A stretch of DNA of 35,495 bases from Oscillibacter sp. CAG:241 (lineage in GTDB: Bacteria > Bacillota > Clostridia > Oscillospirales > Oscillospiraceae), in contig FR884138.1 in assembly GCA_000435975.1 (NCBI GenBank), positions 1 through 35,495 of the forward strand. Reading direction: 5' to 3'. The position numbers and the translations under genes were made by a program. The notes beneath the pieces are model-generated. The model did no database searches. It was given only the letters and a program-made list of their open reading frames with translations, and was not told the DNA's origin. Positions 7,177-14,951 of the stretch are shown piece after piece (within the stretch, counting starts at the first letter, position 1; each line of letters begins with the position of its first letter).

Positions 7177-7234
7177 ATAATATGGAATATTACATTTGCT
7201 TGTAAAAAGTCAAATAAAAAAACAGGAGAAACCA

Positions 7235-8110
7235 ATGGAGAAACAGAAAAGACGGCGGGGCGACCGCCGTGACGGCCGGCTGCTGCGGGAACTGGATTCC
7301 CTGCACTTCATCACCGGCATTATTTACCCCAACCGCTGCGACAACGAGGCGTATATTTCCGAACGCATCGACCTGACGCCGGTGAAGGAGTATATCGCCC
7401 GCCGCAACGAGACGGAAACGGACTTTCCCTATACCTATTTCCACCTGGTGCTGACGGCACTGGTGAAAACCATCACCCTGCGGCCTAAGATGAACCGCTT
7501 CATTGTCAACGGCAACTTCTTCCAGCGCAACGAGGTGACGGCCTCCTTCGTGGTGAAAAAACAGTTTTCCGACAAGGGAGCCGAGGCCCTGGCCATGCTG
7601 CACACCACCGGCGACGACACCATCGACACGGTCCATGAATACATCCGCCAGCAGGTGACGGAGTGCCGCTCCGACAAGGTAGACAGCACCACCGGTGAGA
7701 TGGACATTCTCAACAAGCTGCCCCGCTGGGTGGGCAAGACTGCGGTGCGGTTCATCATGTGGCTGGATAAGCACGGCTGGGTCCCCGACAGCATGACCTG
7801 CAACGACCCGTATTACAGCTCTGTGGTGCTGTCCAACCTGGGCTCCATCAAGCTCAAGTGCGGCTATCACCACCTGACCAACTGGGGCACCTGCTCCGTG
7901 TTCTGCATCATCGGCGAAAAGAAGCTGAGTCCCTTTTACGATGCCGACGGCAGCGTCACCATGCGGGAGACCCTGGACCTGGGTCTGACCATTGACGAGC
8001 GTCTGGCTGACGGTTACTACTATTCCAAGTCCATCCGGCTGCTGAAGTATCTGCTGGAGCACCCGGAGGAGCTGGGGAAGCCCTTGAAGGAGGAAGTATC
8101 TTATGAGTAA
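7235..8110 (+). CDS. CAT/2-oxoacid dehydrogenase E2-fold acyltransferase-like protein
   Basis: Predicted 291 residues, first gene of a three-gene operon. The fold is suggested by 'FPYTYFHLVLTALVKTITLRPKMNRFIVNGNFFQRNEVTASFVVKKQF' and the closing 'MRETLDLGLTIDERLADGYYYSKSIRLLKYLLEHPEEL', both typical of the chloramphenicol acetyltransferase/E2 catalytic-domain superfamily. No lipoyl or subunit-binding domain is present, so it is not an ordinary E2. The active-site motif of E2 enzymes is DHRxxDG; here it reads D254-E-R-L-A-D259-G, so the catalytic His is replaced by Glu while the Asp-Gly is kept. It may be inactive or use different chemistry. ATG 7235 follows CAGGAGAA. Its stop overlaps the next gene by eight bases, so the two products are probably made together and may act on the same acyl group. 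Confidence 0.72.
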   Translation: MEKQKRRRGDRRDGRLLRELDSLHFITGIIYPNRCDNEAYISERIDLTPVKEYIARRNETETDFPYTYFHLVLTALVKTITLRPKMNRFIVNGNFFQRNEVTASFVVKKQFSDKGAEALAMLHTTGDDTIDTVHEYIRQQVTECRSDKVDSTTGEMDILNKLPRWVGKTAVRFIMWLDKHGWVPDSMTCNDPYYSSVVLSNLGSIKLKCGYHHLTNWGTCSVFCIIGEKKLSPFYDADGSVTMRETLDLGLTIDERLADGYYYSKSIRLLKYLLEHPEELGKPLKEEVSYE

Positions 8111-10004
8111 AGCCGCCCAGGTAAAAGCGCCCTGGCTCAACAGCAGGGACCCCGAGGTGCCCGCTACCCTGACGTATTCGGAGCTGTCCATGTGCAGCCG
8201 GGTGGAGGAGATGGTGCGCCGCTATCCCGACTACATCGCCTATGAGTTTATGGGCAAGTGCACCACCTATGCCGAAATGTGGAAGAAGATCAACGCCTGC
8301 GCCAAGAGCCTGAAAGCCATCGGCATCCGGGAGGGCGACAAGGTCACCATCTGCATGCCCAACGCGCCCCAGACCCTGTGCATGTTCTACGCCGTGAATA
8401 TGGTGGGCGCCATTGCCAACATGGTCCACCCCCTGTCGGCGGAGAGCGAGATCGCCTTCTATCTGCGGGATTCCGGCTCTGTGGCCGCCATCACCCTGGA
8501 CCAGTTTTACAACAAGTTTGAAAGCGTCCGCAAGGCCGTGGACCTGCCGTGCCTGATCATCACCTCCGTGGCCGACGAGCTCAAGCCCCTGATGAAGGTG
8601 GGCTATAAGCTCACCGAGGGCCGCAAGAATCCCAAGGTCCCCTCCGGCCGGGCAGGTGTGCTGTCCTGGAAAGAGTTCCTGCGCCGTGGCGAATATGTGG
8701 AGATCTATCAGGTCCGCCGCAAGGCCGAGGACCCCGCCGCCATCCTGTATTCCGGCGGCACCACCGGCGTGACCAAGGGCATCCTGCTGTCCAACCGCAA
8801 CTTCAACGCCCTGGCGGCCCAGATCATCGCCACCAACCCCTTCTTCCGGCCCGGCCACAAGATGCTGGCCATTATGCCCATGTTCCACGGCTTCGGCCTG
8901 GGCGTGTCCATCCATTCCATGGTGGCCAACGGCGGCCACTGCATCCTGATCCCCCGCTTCACGCCCCAGAGCTATGCCGAGCTCATCAAGAAGCACCAGC
9001 CCAACCTCATTGCCGGCGTGCCTTCTCTCTTTGAGGCCCTGCTGCGGGTGAAGGAGATCGAGGGCGCGGACCTGAGCTGCCTGCTGGGTGTGTTCTCCGG
9101 CGGCGACAGCCTGTCCGCGGAGCTGAAAAAGCGGTTCGACGCCTTCCTGAAGGAGCACGGCGCCACCATCACCGTCCGGGAGGGCTACGGCACCACCGAG
9201 TGCGTCACCGCCAGCTGCCTGACCCCCATCCACAAGCAGAAGGAGGGCTCCATCGGCATCCCCTTCCCGGATACCTATTACAAAATCGTCAAGCCCGGCA
9301 CCCAGGAGGAGGTCCCCTATGGGGAGGAGGGTGAGATCTGCCTGTCCGGCCCCACGGTGATGCTGGAGTATGTGAACCACCCGGAGGAGACGGCCCAGAC
9401 CAAGCAGACCCACGCCGATGGCCTGACCTGGATCCACACCGGCGACCTGGGCATGATGGACGAAGACGGCTTCATCTATTTCCGCCAGCGCATCAAGCGC
9501 ATGATCGTTACCAACGGCTACAACGTCTATCCCTCCCAGCTGGAGAATATTCTGGAGGGTCACGAGTACGTCCACCTGAGCTGCGTCATCGGCGTCAAGG
9601 ACCCCATCAAGATGCAGCGGGTCAAGGCGTTTGTGGTGCTCAAGCCCGGCTATGTGCCCACGGAGGCCTGCAAGCAGGAGCTGATGGAATACTGCCGCAA
9701 GCACATCGCCAAGTACGCCATGCCCTCGGACATCGAGTTCCGGGATGAGCTGCCCAAGACCCTGGTGGGCAAGGTGGCCTATCGCGTGCTGGAGGAGGAG
9801 GAGAACGCCAAGCTGGACGCCAAAGCCGCCGAAAATGCCAGGATCGACGCCCAGCGCCGCCAGCTGGAGGAGGAGCGCAAGGCCGCTGCCCAGGAGCGCA
9901 AGGCCAAAAAGCCCGCCGAGCCCAAGCAGGGGAGCAAGGCGCAGCCCAAGCAGGAGGCCGAAGCCCGGCCGGAGACCGAGGAAGAACCGAAAACTCAGGA
10001 GTAA
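8103..10004 (+). CDS. AMP-forming acyl-CoA synthetase-like ligase with charged C-terminal tail
   Basis: Predicted 633 residues of the ANL (adenylate-forming) superfamily: ATP-dependent activation of a carboxylate to acyl-AMP, usually then passed to CoA. Visible core motifs: A3 loop Y216-SGGTTGVTKG; A5 'EGYGTTEC' near residue 359; A7/A8 'HTGDLGMMDEDGFIYFRQRIKRMI' near 444; and the catalytic lysine K557 in LPKTLVGKV. The last 70 residues or so are a low-complexity Lys/Glu/Ala/Gln tail predicted helical, beyond the normal enzyme end. No signal or membrane segment. It overlaps the preceding acyltransferase-like gene (ATGAGTAA) and is followed after 28 bases by the regulator. The natural acid substrate is unknown; medium- or long-chain fatty acid is only a guess. 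Confidence 0.9.
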   Translation: MSKAAQVKAPWLNSRDPEVPATLTYSELSMCSRVEEMVRRYPDYIAYEFMGKCTTYAEMWKKINACAKSLKAIGIREGDKVTICMPNAPQTLCMFYAVNMVGAIANMVHPLSAESEIAFYLRDSGSVAAITLDQFYNKFESVRKAVDLPCLIITSVADELKPLMKVGYKLTEGRKNPKVPSGRAGVLSWKEFLRRGEYVEIYQVRRKAEDPAAILYSGGTTGVTKGILLSNRNFNALAAQIIATNPFFRPGHKMLAIMPMFHGFGLGVSIHSMVANGGHCILIPRFTPQSYAELIKKHQPNLIAGVPSLFEALLRVKEIEGADLSCLLGVFSGGDSLSAELKKRFDAFLKEHGATITVREGYGTTECVTASCLTPIHKQKEGSIGIPFPDTYYKIVKPGTQEEVPYGEEGEICLSGPTVMLEYVNHPEETAQTKQTHADGLTWIHTGDLGMMDEDGFIYFRQRIKRMIVTNGYNVYPSQLENILEGHEYVHLSCVIGVKDPIKMQRVKAFVVLKPGYVPTEACKQELMEYCRKHIAKYAMPSDIEFRDELPKTLVGKVAYRVLEEEENAKLDAKAAENARIDAQRRQLEEERKAAAQERKAKKPAEPKQGSKAQPKQEAEARPETEEEPKTQE

Positions 10005-10032
10005 CCAAGAATAAAGTGCAGGAGGCTTGTCA

Positions 10033-10728
10033 ATGGACAGGGAAATGAGACGGCAATACACCGTACTGGTGGACTTTCTGGGCCACATTCTGGGCCCGGA
10101 TTATGAGGTAGCCCTCCACGAGCTGAAGGACGATTCCAACGAGATCATCGCCATTGCCAACGGCGAGCTGACCGGGCGGCATCTGGGCTCCCCCCTCAGC
10201 AACAAAATGCTGGAGTATCTGACCAGCCATTTGTATGAGACCCAGGACTATGTGCTGCGCTTCGAGTCCACCGCCATCACCGGAAAGAAGCTGTGCTCCA
10301 ACTCCCTGTTCATCAAGGGGCCCCGCAATGAGCTGACGGGCCTGCTGTGCATCAACTTCGACAGCAGCCGGTATCAGGAGCTGTCGGCCCGGGTCATGGA
10401 CCTGTGCAGCAATATGCTGACCCCCGGCGTCCAGAGCGGCGCCCGGCTCATCGTGGAGGATGAAACGGACCCCACCACCGACGCGCCGGAAAAGACGTAT
10501 CCCACCTCCATCGCCGGGGCTACCGCCAGCATCGTGTCCGAGGTGGTGTCCAACTATCCTGTGCCGGTGGAGCGGCTGACCCAGGACGAAAAGATGGAGA
10601 TCATGGCGACGCTGAACCGCAAGGGCGTGTTCCTGCTGAAGGGCTCCGTCAGCTATGTGGCCAAGGAGCTCCACAGCTCCGAGGCCAGCATCTATCGCTA
10701 TCTGGGCAAGCTCAACAACCGTTCATAA
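10033..10728 (+). CDS. YheO-type PAS/HTH transcriptional regulator
   Basis: Predicted 231 residues. The N-terminal half (RRQYTVLVDFLGHILGPDYEVALHEL, then NGELTGRHLGSPLSNKMLEYL and GLLCINFD) matches the YheO-like PAS sensor domain; the C-terminal part (LTQDEKMEIMATLNRKGVFLLKGSVSYVAKELHSSEASIYRYLGKLN) matches the DauR/YheO-type helix-turn-helix. Relatives such as DauR control D-amino-acid catabolism. Here its place at the end of the acyl-ligase operon suggests autoregulation and a small-molecule signal linked to that pathway. ATG 10033 sits seven bases after AGGAGG; an in-frame TTG at 10027 is less likely. A strong hairpin follows the stop. Confidence 0.87.
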   Translation: MDREMRRQYTVLVDFLGHILGPDYEVALHELKDDSNEIIAIANGELTGRHLGSPLSNKMLEYLTSHLYETQDYVLRFESTAITGKKLCSNSLFIKGPRNELTGLLCINFDSSRYQELSARVMDLCSNMLTPGVQSGARLIVEDETDPTTDAPEKTYPTSIAGATASIVSEVVSNYPVPVERLTQDEKMEIMATLNRKGVFLLKGSVSYVAKELHSSEASIYRYLGKLNNRS

Positions 10729-10733
10729 TGCAG

Positions 10734-10763
10734 AGCGCCGCGAAGCAAATGCTTCGCGGCGCT
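10734..10763. terminator. Perfect 13-pair hairpin between convergent genes
   Basis: AGCGCCGCGAAGC and GCTTCGCGGCGCT pair perfectly around AAAT. It sits between the YheO-type gene and rsmA, which converge. There is no T-tract on either side, so termination is inferred from position and stability. Confidence 0.65.
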
Positions 10764-10771
10764 TCAGCCTG

Positions 10772-11644
10772 TCAAAGAGCCCCCAGCAGCTCCGTCTCCC
10801 GGGCCAGCGCGTCGGCCAGGGCGGCATAATCCGCCAGGCTCAGCCGCTCGCCCCGGACGTTTTCCGGCAGACCGCAGGCGGAGACGATGGCCGCCAGCCG
10901 GTCCTTGGGCAGGGAGAATCCGGTCTGCAAGCTGTTCACCAGGGTCTTGCGCCGCAGGGCGAAGCCCGCCCGCACCGTTCGCCACAGCATGGCCTCGCTG
11001 CCCACCTCCACCGGCGGCTGCTGCCGCACGGGGCAGTGGATCACGGCGGAGGTGACCTTGGGAGCCGGCAGGAAGCAGGTGTTGGGCACCTCGAACAGCA
11101 GCTCCGGCGCGGTGTAATACTGCATCAGCAGGGTGAAGGCCCCATAGTCCGCCGTGCCCGGGGCGGCGCAGATCCGCTGGGCCACCTCCTTCTGAATCAG
11201 CACCGTCAGGGATTGAAAGCACCGGCTCTCCACTACCCGGGTCAGCAGGGGGGTGGTGATGTTATACGGCAGGTTGGCGCACAGAATGGGCCGCAGGCCC
11301 CCAAGGTGCTCCCGCACCAGGGCAGGCAGCTCCTGCTGCATCACGTCGCCCCGGATCAGGGTGAAATTGGGGAAGTCCGCCATGGTCTCCTCCAGCACCG
11401 GGTACAGCCGCCGGTCCAGCTCCACGGACACCACCTTCCCGGCCCGCTGGGCCAGCTCCCGGGTCAGGGGGCCGATGCCGGGGCCGATCTCCAGCACACC
11501 GGTGTGCTCGTCCGCGCCGCAGGCGGCGGCAATGTCCCGGGGCACCCAGCCCTGGATGAGGAAGTTCTGACCCATGGCTTTGGAAAAGTGAAAGCCGTGG
11601 CGCTGCAAAAGCGCCTGGATGTCATTGCGGTTGCAAAGGTCCAT
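10772..11644 (-). CDS. rsmA: 16S rRNA dimethyladenosine transferase RsmA (KsgA)
   Basis: Predicted 290 residues. The enzyme dimethylates two adjacent adenines (A1518 and A1519, E. coli numbering) near the 3' end of 16S rRNA during small-subunit maturation, using S-adenosylmethionine. Seen in the sequence: KAMGQNFL at 22-29, the SAM-binding EIGPGIGPLT at 52-61, acidic VELDRRLYPVL, the RGDV motif, and the catalytic NLPYN at 124-128. ATG 11644 is preceded by AGGAGG; longer in-frame extension is not supported. It lies 41 bases downstream of the XRE regulator on the same strand and may be co-transcribed with it. In this order rsmA follows a regulator pair rather than the usual rnmV neighbour. Confidence 0.96.
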   Translation of the reverse strand: MDLCNRNDIQALLQRHGFHFSKAMGQNFLIQGWVPRDIAAACGADEHTGVLEIGPGIGPLTRELAQRAGKVVSVELDRRLYPVLEETMADFPNFTLIRGDVMQQELPALVREHLGGLRPILCANLPYNITTPLLTRVVESRCFQSLTVLIQKEVAQRICAAPGTADYGAFTLLMQYYTAPELLFEVPNTCFLPAPKVTSAVIHCPVRQQPPVEVGSEAMLWRTVRAGFALRRKTLVNSLQTGFSLPKDRLAAIVSACGLPENVRGERLSLADYAALADALARETELLGAL

Positions 11645-11685
11645 ATTGCCTCCTATTCGACAACAAATTGTATTTTTCAACTGAA

Positions 11686-11913
11686 TTATTCCTCAAAGTT
11701 ATCATTCTCCGGGCCGGGGCGGTACTCCAGCAGATCCCCGGGCTGGCAATCCAGGGCGCGGCAGAGCTTGTTCAGGGTGTCCACCCGGACGGCCCGGGCC
11801 TTGCCGGTTTTCAGGATGGAGAGATTGGCCATGGTGATGCCCACCCGGTGGGAAAGCTCCGTCAGGCTCATTTTCCGCCGGGCCAGCATCACGTCAATGT
11901 TGAATACGATCAT
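11686..11913 (-). CDS. Small XRE-family HTH regulator
   Basis: Predicted 75-residue Cro/C1-type DNA-binding protein: MIVFNIDVMLARRKMSLTELSHRVGITMANLSILKTGKARAVRVDTLNKLCRALDCQPGDLLEY. This is the compact form (YozG-like) that typically accompanies a DUF2975 membrane protein, as it does here 14 bases upstream. The likely arrangement is a membrane partner plus regulator that represses its own operon, but the signal is unknown. The start is taken at ATG 11913; AGAGGGGG lies upstream. Confidence 0.88.
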   Translation of the reverse strand: MIVFNIDVMLARRKMSLTELSHRVGITMANLSILKTGKARAVRVDTLNKLCRALDCQPGDLLEYRPGPENDNFEE

Positions 11914-11927
11914 GTCCGTGCCCCCTC

Positions 11928-12413
11928 TCAAATGGTCAGCTCGTTGTCCTCCCGCAGGGCGGCGGCGTCGGCCACCAGCCGGGACAGGACATAGAGCACG
12001 ATGCCTGCTGCCAGGCAGAAAAACGTCACCAGCGGCGTAATCAGAAGGGTCAGAGGTGCACTGCCCGCACCCAGATAGGCCACAATGAGCATTCCCGCCG
12101 GGAATATCACCGCGTCGGCAAAGGCCAGACGGCTGACGGTGCGCAGGTCCCGGGCATTTTTCCCGGTGAAGGCCATACCCTTTACAGCGATGCTGCCGCA
12201 GACTCTCCACGCCGGGACCATGGCCCAGAAGATCGGCACGGCAAATGCCCACGCCCAGATCAGGCACGGCCAATAGGCCCAGGCAAATTCCGGGGCATAG
12301 CGAACGGTGTCCTGGCCGTAAAATGGAAGAAACAGGAAGAAGAATACCACCAGCAGCAGTCCTGCCGCCAGCAGAACGGCCCGCAGCAGGGCCGACATGG
12401 TTTTGGTTTTCAT
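11928..12413 (-). CDS. DUF2975 membrane protein
   Basis: Predicted 161 residues with four hydrophobic segments: about 8-30 (LLRAVLLAAGLLLVVFFFLFLPF), 46-70, 98-118 and 124-148, separated by short loops, with the 'AVKGMAFTGKNARDLRTVSRLAF' loop characteristic of DUF2975. The family is of unknown function and nearly always sits next to a small XRE regulator, as here. ATG 12413 follows AAAGGAGCGACGCAT. A strong minus-strand promoter lies 30 bases upstream. Confidence 0.88.
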   Translation of the reverse strand: MKTKTMSALLRAVLLAAGLLLVVFFFLFLPFYGQDTVRYAPEFAWAYWPCLIWAWAFAVPIFWAMVPAWRVCGSIAVKGMAFTGKNARDLRTVSRLAFADAVIFPAGMLIVAYLGAGSAPLTLLITPLVTFFCLAAGIVLYVLSRLVADAAALREDNELTI

Positions 12414-12442
12414 ATGCGTCGCTCCTTTCGCTTTCTGGGGTC

Positions 12443-12471
12443 AGGATAGCACAGATCATACCGCATGTCAA
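12443..12471 (-). promoter_or_regulatory. Sigma-A promoter of the DUF2975-XRE operon
   Basis: Minus strand: perfect TTGACA (12471-12466), 17-base spacer, TATCCT (12448-12443). Just upstream, a repeated TTTCGAT motif lies at about 12480-12495 and could be a regulator site. Confidence 0.8.
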
Positions 12472-12530
12472 GCATCATTTATCGAAAATCGAAAAATTAT
12501 TTCTGTTTAGAAGGGTGACGTATTTTCCTG

Positions 12531-12559
12531 TTGCATTTTGGCGGCAGCGGGTATATACT
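12531..12559 (+). promoter_or_regulatory. Sigma-A promoter of the riboswitch-ribU unit
   Basis: TTGCAT (12531-12536), 17-base spacer, TATACT (12554-12559), about 20 bases before the riboswitch. The same pair of hexamers occurs at 14817-14845. Confidence 0.75.
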
Positions 12560-12585
12560 AAGAGCAGAAAACAACCGAATAGCTG

Positions 12586-12726
12586 TCTTCGGGGCGGGGC
12601 GAAATTCCCCACCGGCAGTGATAGTCTGCGAGCGGCTGCGGCCGCAGGAACCGGTGCAATTCCGGTACCGACAGTATAGTCTGGATGAGAGAAGGCGTGT
12701 ACGGCATTTTCACAATGCTCTTTTTT
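12586..12726 (+). promoter_or_regulatory. FMN riboswitch (RFN element) with possible terminator
   Basis: The aptamer at 12586-12695 shows the conserved RFN blocks in order: TCTTCGGGGC, the AATTCCCCACCGG segment, AGTGATAGTCTGCGAGC, a variable G/C-rich P5 arm, GAACCGGTG, AATTCCGGTACCGAC, and the closing AGTCTGGATGAGAGAAG. Flavin mononucleotide binding would turn off the downstream riboflavin importer. After the aptamer, GCATT and AATGC (12704-12718) form a short stem followed by six T (12721-12726), a weak candidate for the terminator of the expression platform; sequestration of the ribosome site is the alternative. Confidence 0.95.
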
Positions 12727-12794
12727 GATGCGTGCACCTTGGAAGGCAAGTCTTTCCGGGTGTTTTACTTTTATCAAAAGGAGCGTTTTTTCTT

Positions 12795-13403
12795 ATGACG
12801 CAAGCAAGCAAACGGACCCATCACCTGGCGGTAGCCGCCATGCTCAGCGCCGTGGCCGCGGTGCTGCAATTCGTGGAGTTTTCCATCCCCCTGATCCCCA
12901 GCTTTGTGAAGCTGGACATTTCGGACCTGCCCGCCCTGCTGGGGACGTTTTCCCTGGGCCCGGTATACGGCGTGGTGATCCAGCTGGTGAAGAACCTGCT
13001 GCACCTGCCCTTCGGCTCCAGTGCCGGAGTGGGTGAGCTCAGCAACTTCATCCTGGGGGCTGTGTTCGTGCTGTGCGCCGGCCTGGTGTACCGCAAGCAC
13101 AAGAGCCGCAAGGGCGCCCTGATCGGGGCGATGCTGGGTGCGGTTCTGATGGCTGTGGTCAGCGTCCCCTCCAACTACTTCTTCGTGTATCCGGCATATG
13201 TCAAGGTGTACGGGATGCCCCTGGAGGCCATCATCGGTGCGTACCAGGCTATTCTGGGTACCATTGCGGAGGTACCCTCCTCCAACGCTCTGCTCAACTG
13301 CCTGCTGGTGTTCAACGTGCCCTTCACCCTCTGCAAGGGTCTGCTGGACGTAGGATTGTGCTTCCTGATCTACAAGCCTCTGTCCCCCCTGCTGCACAAA
13401 TAA
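12795..13403 (+). CDS. ribU: ECF transporter riboflavin-binding S component RibU
   Basis: Predicted 202-residue membrane protein. RibU binds riboflavin and delivers it through the shared ECF energizing module (EcfA1, EcfA2, EcfT), which is not in this window. Six hydrophobic segments can be traced, and the family signature 'KLDISDLPALLGTFSLGPVYGVVIQLVKNLLH' is present near residue 40, followed by 'GELSNFILGAVFVLCAGLVYR' and 'NYFFVYPAYVKVYG'. ATG 12795 lies nine bases after AAAAGGAGC; the longer frame would start inside the riboswitch. The FMN riboswitch immediately upstream confirms flavin transport. A strong hairpin follows the gene. Confidence 0.96.
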   Translation: MTQASKRTHHLAVAAMLSAVAAVLQFVEFSIPLIPSFVKLDISDLPALLGTFSLGPVYGVVIQLVKNLLHLPFGSSAGVGELSNFILGAVFVLCAGLVYRKHKSRKGALIGAMLGAVLMAVVSVPSNYFFVYPAYVKVYGMPLEAIIGAYQAILGTIAEVPSSNALLNCLLVFNVPFTLCKGLLDVGLCFLIYKPLSPLLHK

Positions 13404-13427
13404 GACGGGCTGTCCCGGCAATAAGCG

Positions 13428-13458
13428 ATCCCCCTGTCCGCTATGTGGACAGGGGGAT
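13428..13458. terminator. Terminator between ribU and the CNNM/CorC gene
   Basis: ATCCCCCTGTCC and GGACAGGGGGAT form a perfect 12-pair stem with a seven-base loop between two convergent genes. The following sequence (GTAATTTATG) is only mildly T-rich on the plus strand. Confidence 0.75.
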
Positions 13459-13463
13459 GTAAT

Positions 13464-14753
13464 TTATGTTCCGCTGTGGGCGTGGACCTTTTCCGGGGCC
13501 GCGTCCCCCTTGGGAAGGCGGCGCACCCGGATCTCCATGACCCGCCGGTGCTCCACCCGGGTGACGCACACCTCCAGGCCGTCGGCCCGGAACCGGTCGC
13601 CTACGTCGGGCACCCGCCCGATCTCCTCCATGACCCAGCCGGACACCGACGAGGCGTCGTACTCCTCGCTGGGCTTCATGTCGAACAGGTCGTACAGATC
13701 GTCCAAGTCCGCCGAGCAGGCCACCAGATAGCTGCCGTCGGACTGCTTCCGAAACTCCTCGATGACCTCGTCGTGCTCGTCCCAGATCTCGCCCACCAGC
13801 TCCTCCATAATGTCCTCCATGGTGACGATGCCCTGGGTGCCGCCGTATTCGTCCACCACCACGGCCATGTGGACCTTATTCTGCTGCAATTGCCGCAGCA
13901 GGTCCGATATCCGGGCGGTTTCCGTGGTGTACAGCACAGAGCTCTTCAGCTCCGACAGGCGCTTCGCGCCCCGGCAATAGGCGGCGTAAAAGTCCTTCTC
14001 ATGGAGCACACCGATGATGTTGTCAATACTGTCGTGGTAAATGGGCAGCCGGGAGAACCCGCTGCTTGCGTACATAGCCGCCGCCTCCTCCATGGTGGCA
14101 GTGTCCGCCAGGGCCTCCAGGTCCACCCGGGGGGTGAGAATCTCGGATACCTCCATGTCGTTGAACTCGATGGCGTTGCGGATGAGATCGCTCTCGTGCT
14201 GGTCCAGGCTTCCCTCGGTCTCGGCCTGGTCCACCATCCCCATCAGCTCCTCCTCCGTGATGCCGTCGTCGTCCTGGTGCCGCAGCAGCACCCGCAGCAG
14301 CTTTTTCCACTGGGTGAACAGGAAGTTCACCGGCGTCAGCACCACCGCCAGCACCCGCAGCAGCGGCGTGGCGGCTATGGCCCAGACCTCCGGCCGCTCC
14401 TTGGCCAGGCTCTTGGGCGTCACCTCGCCGAAGATCAGGATCACCACGGTCAGCACCGTGGCGGACACCGTGGGACCCTTGGCGCTGCCGATGAGCTTGA
14501 TAAAAAGCACCGCGCCAATGGTGGTGGCCACGTTGTTGACGATGTTGTTGCCGATGAGCAGGGTGGAGAGCAGCCGGTCGTAATCGGCTGCCAGGGCCAG
14601 GGTCCGGGCGGCGCGCTTGTCGCCGTCGTCGGCCCGGGTTTTCAGGCGGATACGGTTCAGGGATGTAAAAGCGGTCTCCGTGGCGGAGAAATAGGCGGAT
14701 AGGGCGATCAATGCCGCCAGCGCCGCCAGCATCGCGACAGTACTACTGTCCAT
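13464..14753 (-). CDS. CNNM/HlyC-CorC family transporter-like protein
   Basis: Predicted 429 residues with the standard three-part layout: an N-terminal DUF21/CNNM membrane domain (about 1-185, with SAYFSATETAFTSLNRIRLKTRADDGDKRA and GEVTPKSLAKE), two CBS domains (about 205-330, with ILTPRVDLEAL and EYGGTQGIVTMEDIMEELVGEI), and a C-terminal CorC/HlyC domain (about 345-420). Relatives export Mg2+ or related divalent cations and bind ATP at the CBS pair; older annotations call them hemolysins, for which there is no evidence here. It is a single gene with its own promoter at 14817-14845. No Mg2+ riboswitch was recognised in the roughly 60-base leader. Confidence 0.93.
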   Translation of the reverse strand: MDSSTVAMLAALAALIALSAYFSATETAFTSLNRIRLKTRADDGDKRAARTLALAADYDRLLSTLLIGNNIVNNVATTIGAVLFIKLIGSAKGPTVSATVLTVVILIFGEVTPKSLAKERPEVWAIAATPLLRVLAVVLTPVNFLFTQWKKLLRVLLRHQDDDGITEEELMGMVDQAETEGSLDQHESDLIRNAIEFNDMEVSEILTPRVDLEALADTATMEEAAAMYASSGFSRLPIYHDSIDNIIGVLHEKDFYAAYCRGAKRLSELKSSVLYTTETARISDLLRQLQQNKVHMAVVVDEYGGTQGIVTMEDIMEELVGEIWDEHDEVIEEFRKQSDGSYLVACSADLDDLYDLFDMKPSEEYDASSVSGWVMEEIGRVPDVGDRFRADGLEVCVTRVEHRRVMEIRVRRLPKGDAAPEKVHAHSGT

Positions 14754-14816
14754 AAAAGGGCTACCAACTCAGCTTTCTATGATGAAATTTCAGGCGCTTG
14801 CACGGCCTGATGGCTC

Positions 14817-14845
14817 AGTATACCATAATTGAGTCCCGCATGCAA
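14817..14845 (-). promoter_or_regulatory. Sigma-A promoter for the CNNM/CorC gene
   Basis: Minus strand: TTGCAT (14845-14840), 17-base spacer, TATACT (14822-14817). Confidence 0.75.
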
Positions 14846-14908
14846 CCGATTCGCGGAAATTCCCGGCCCATTCCGGCATTTTGGGGAACCTTTATGGACT
14901 ATTAACGC

Positions 14909-14944
14909 AAAAAAAGGCCGCAGAGCGGGGAACTCTGCGGCCTT
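14909..14944 (-). terminator. Intrinsic terminator of rny
   Basis: On the minus strand AAGGCCGCAGAG pairs with CTCTGCGGCCTT (12 pairs, seven-base loop) and is followed by seven T. It starts eight bases after the rny stop. Confidence 0.92.
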
Positions 14945-14951
14945 GAGGTAT

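Noticed and set aside
10764..10777. Third copy of the hairpin repeat near rsmA
   Set aside because: Only a short CAGCCTGTCAAA string resembles the repeat end; hairpins 1 and 2 are absent, so it may be chance or a terminator motif.
12732..12794. Longer ribU start
   Set aside because: It has no ribosome site and lies in the riboswitch expression platform.
14754..14908. Possible Mg2+ riboswitch (M-box) in front of the CNNM/CorC gene
   Set aside because: The promoter at 14817-14845 leaves a leader of only about 60 bases, far too short for an M-box, and no conserved blocks are seen.
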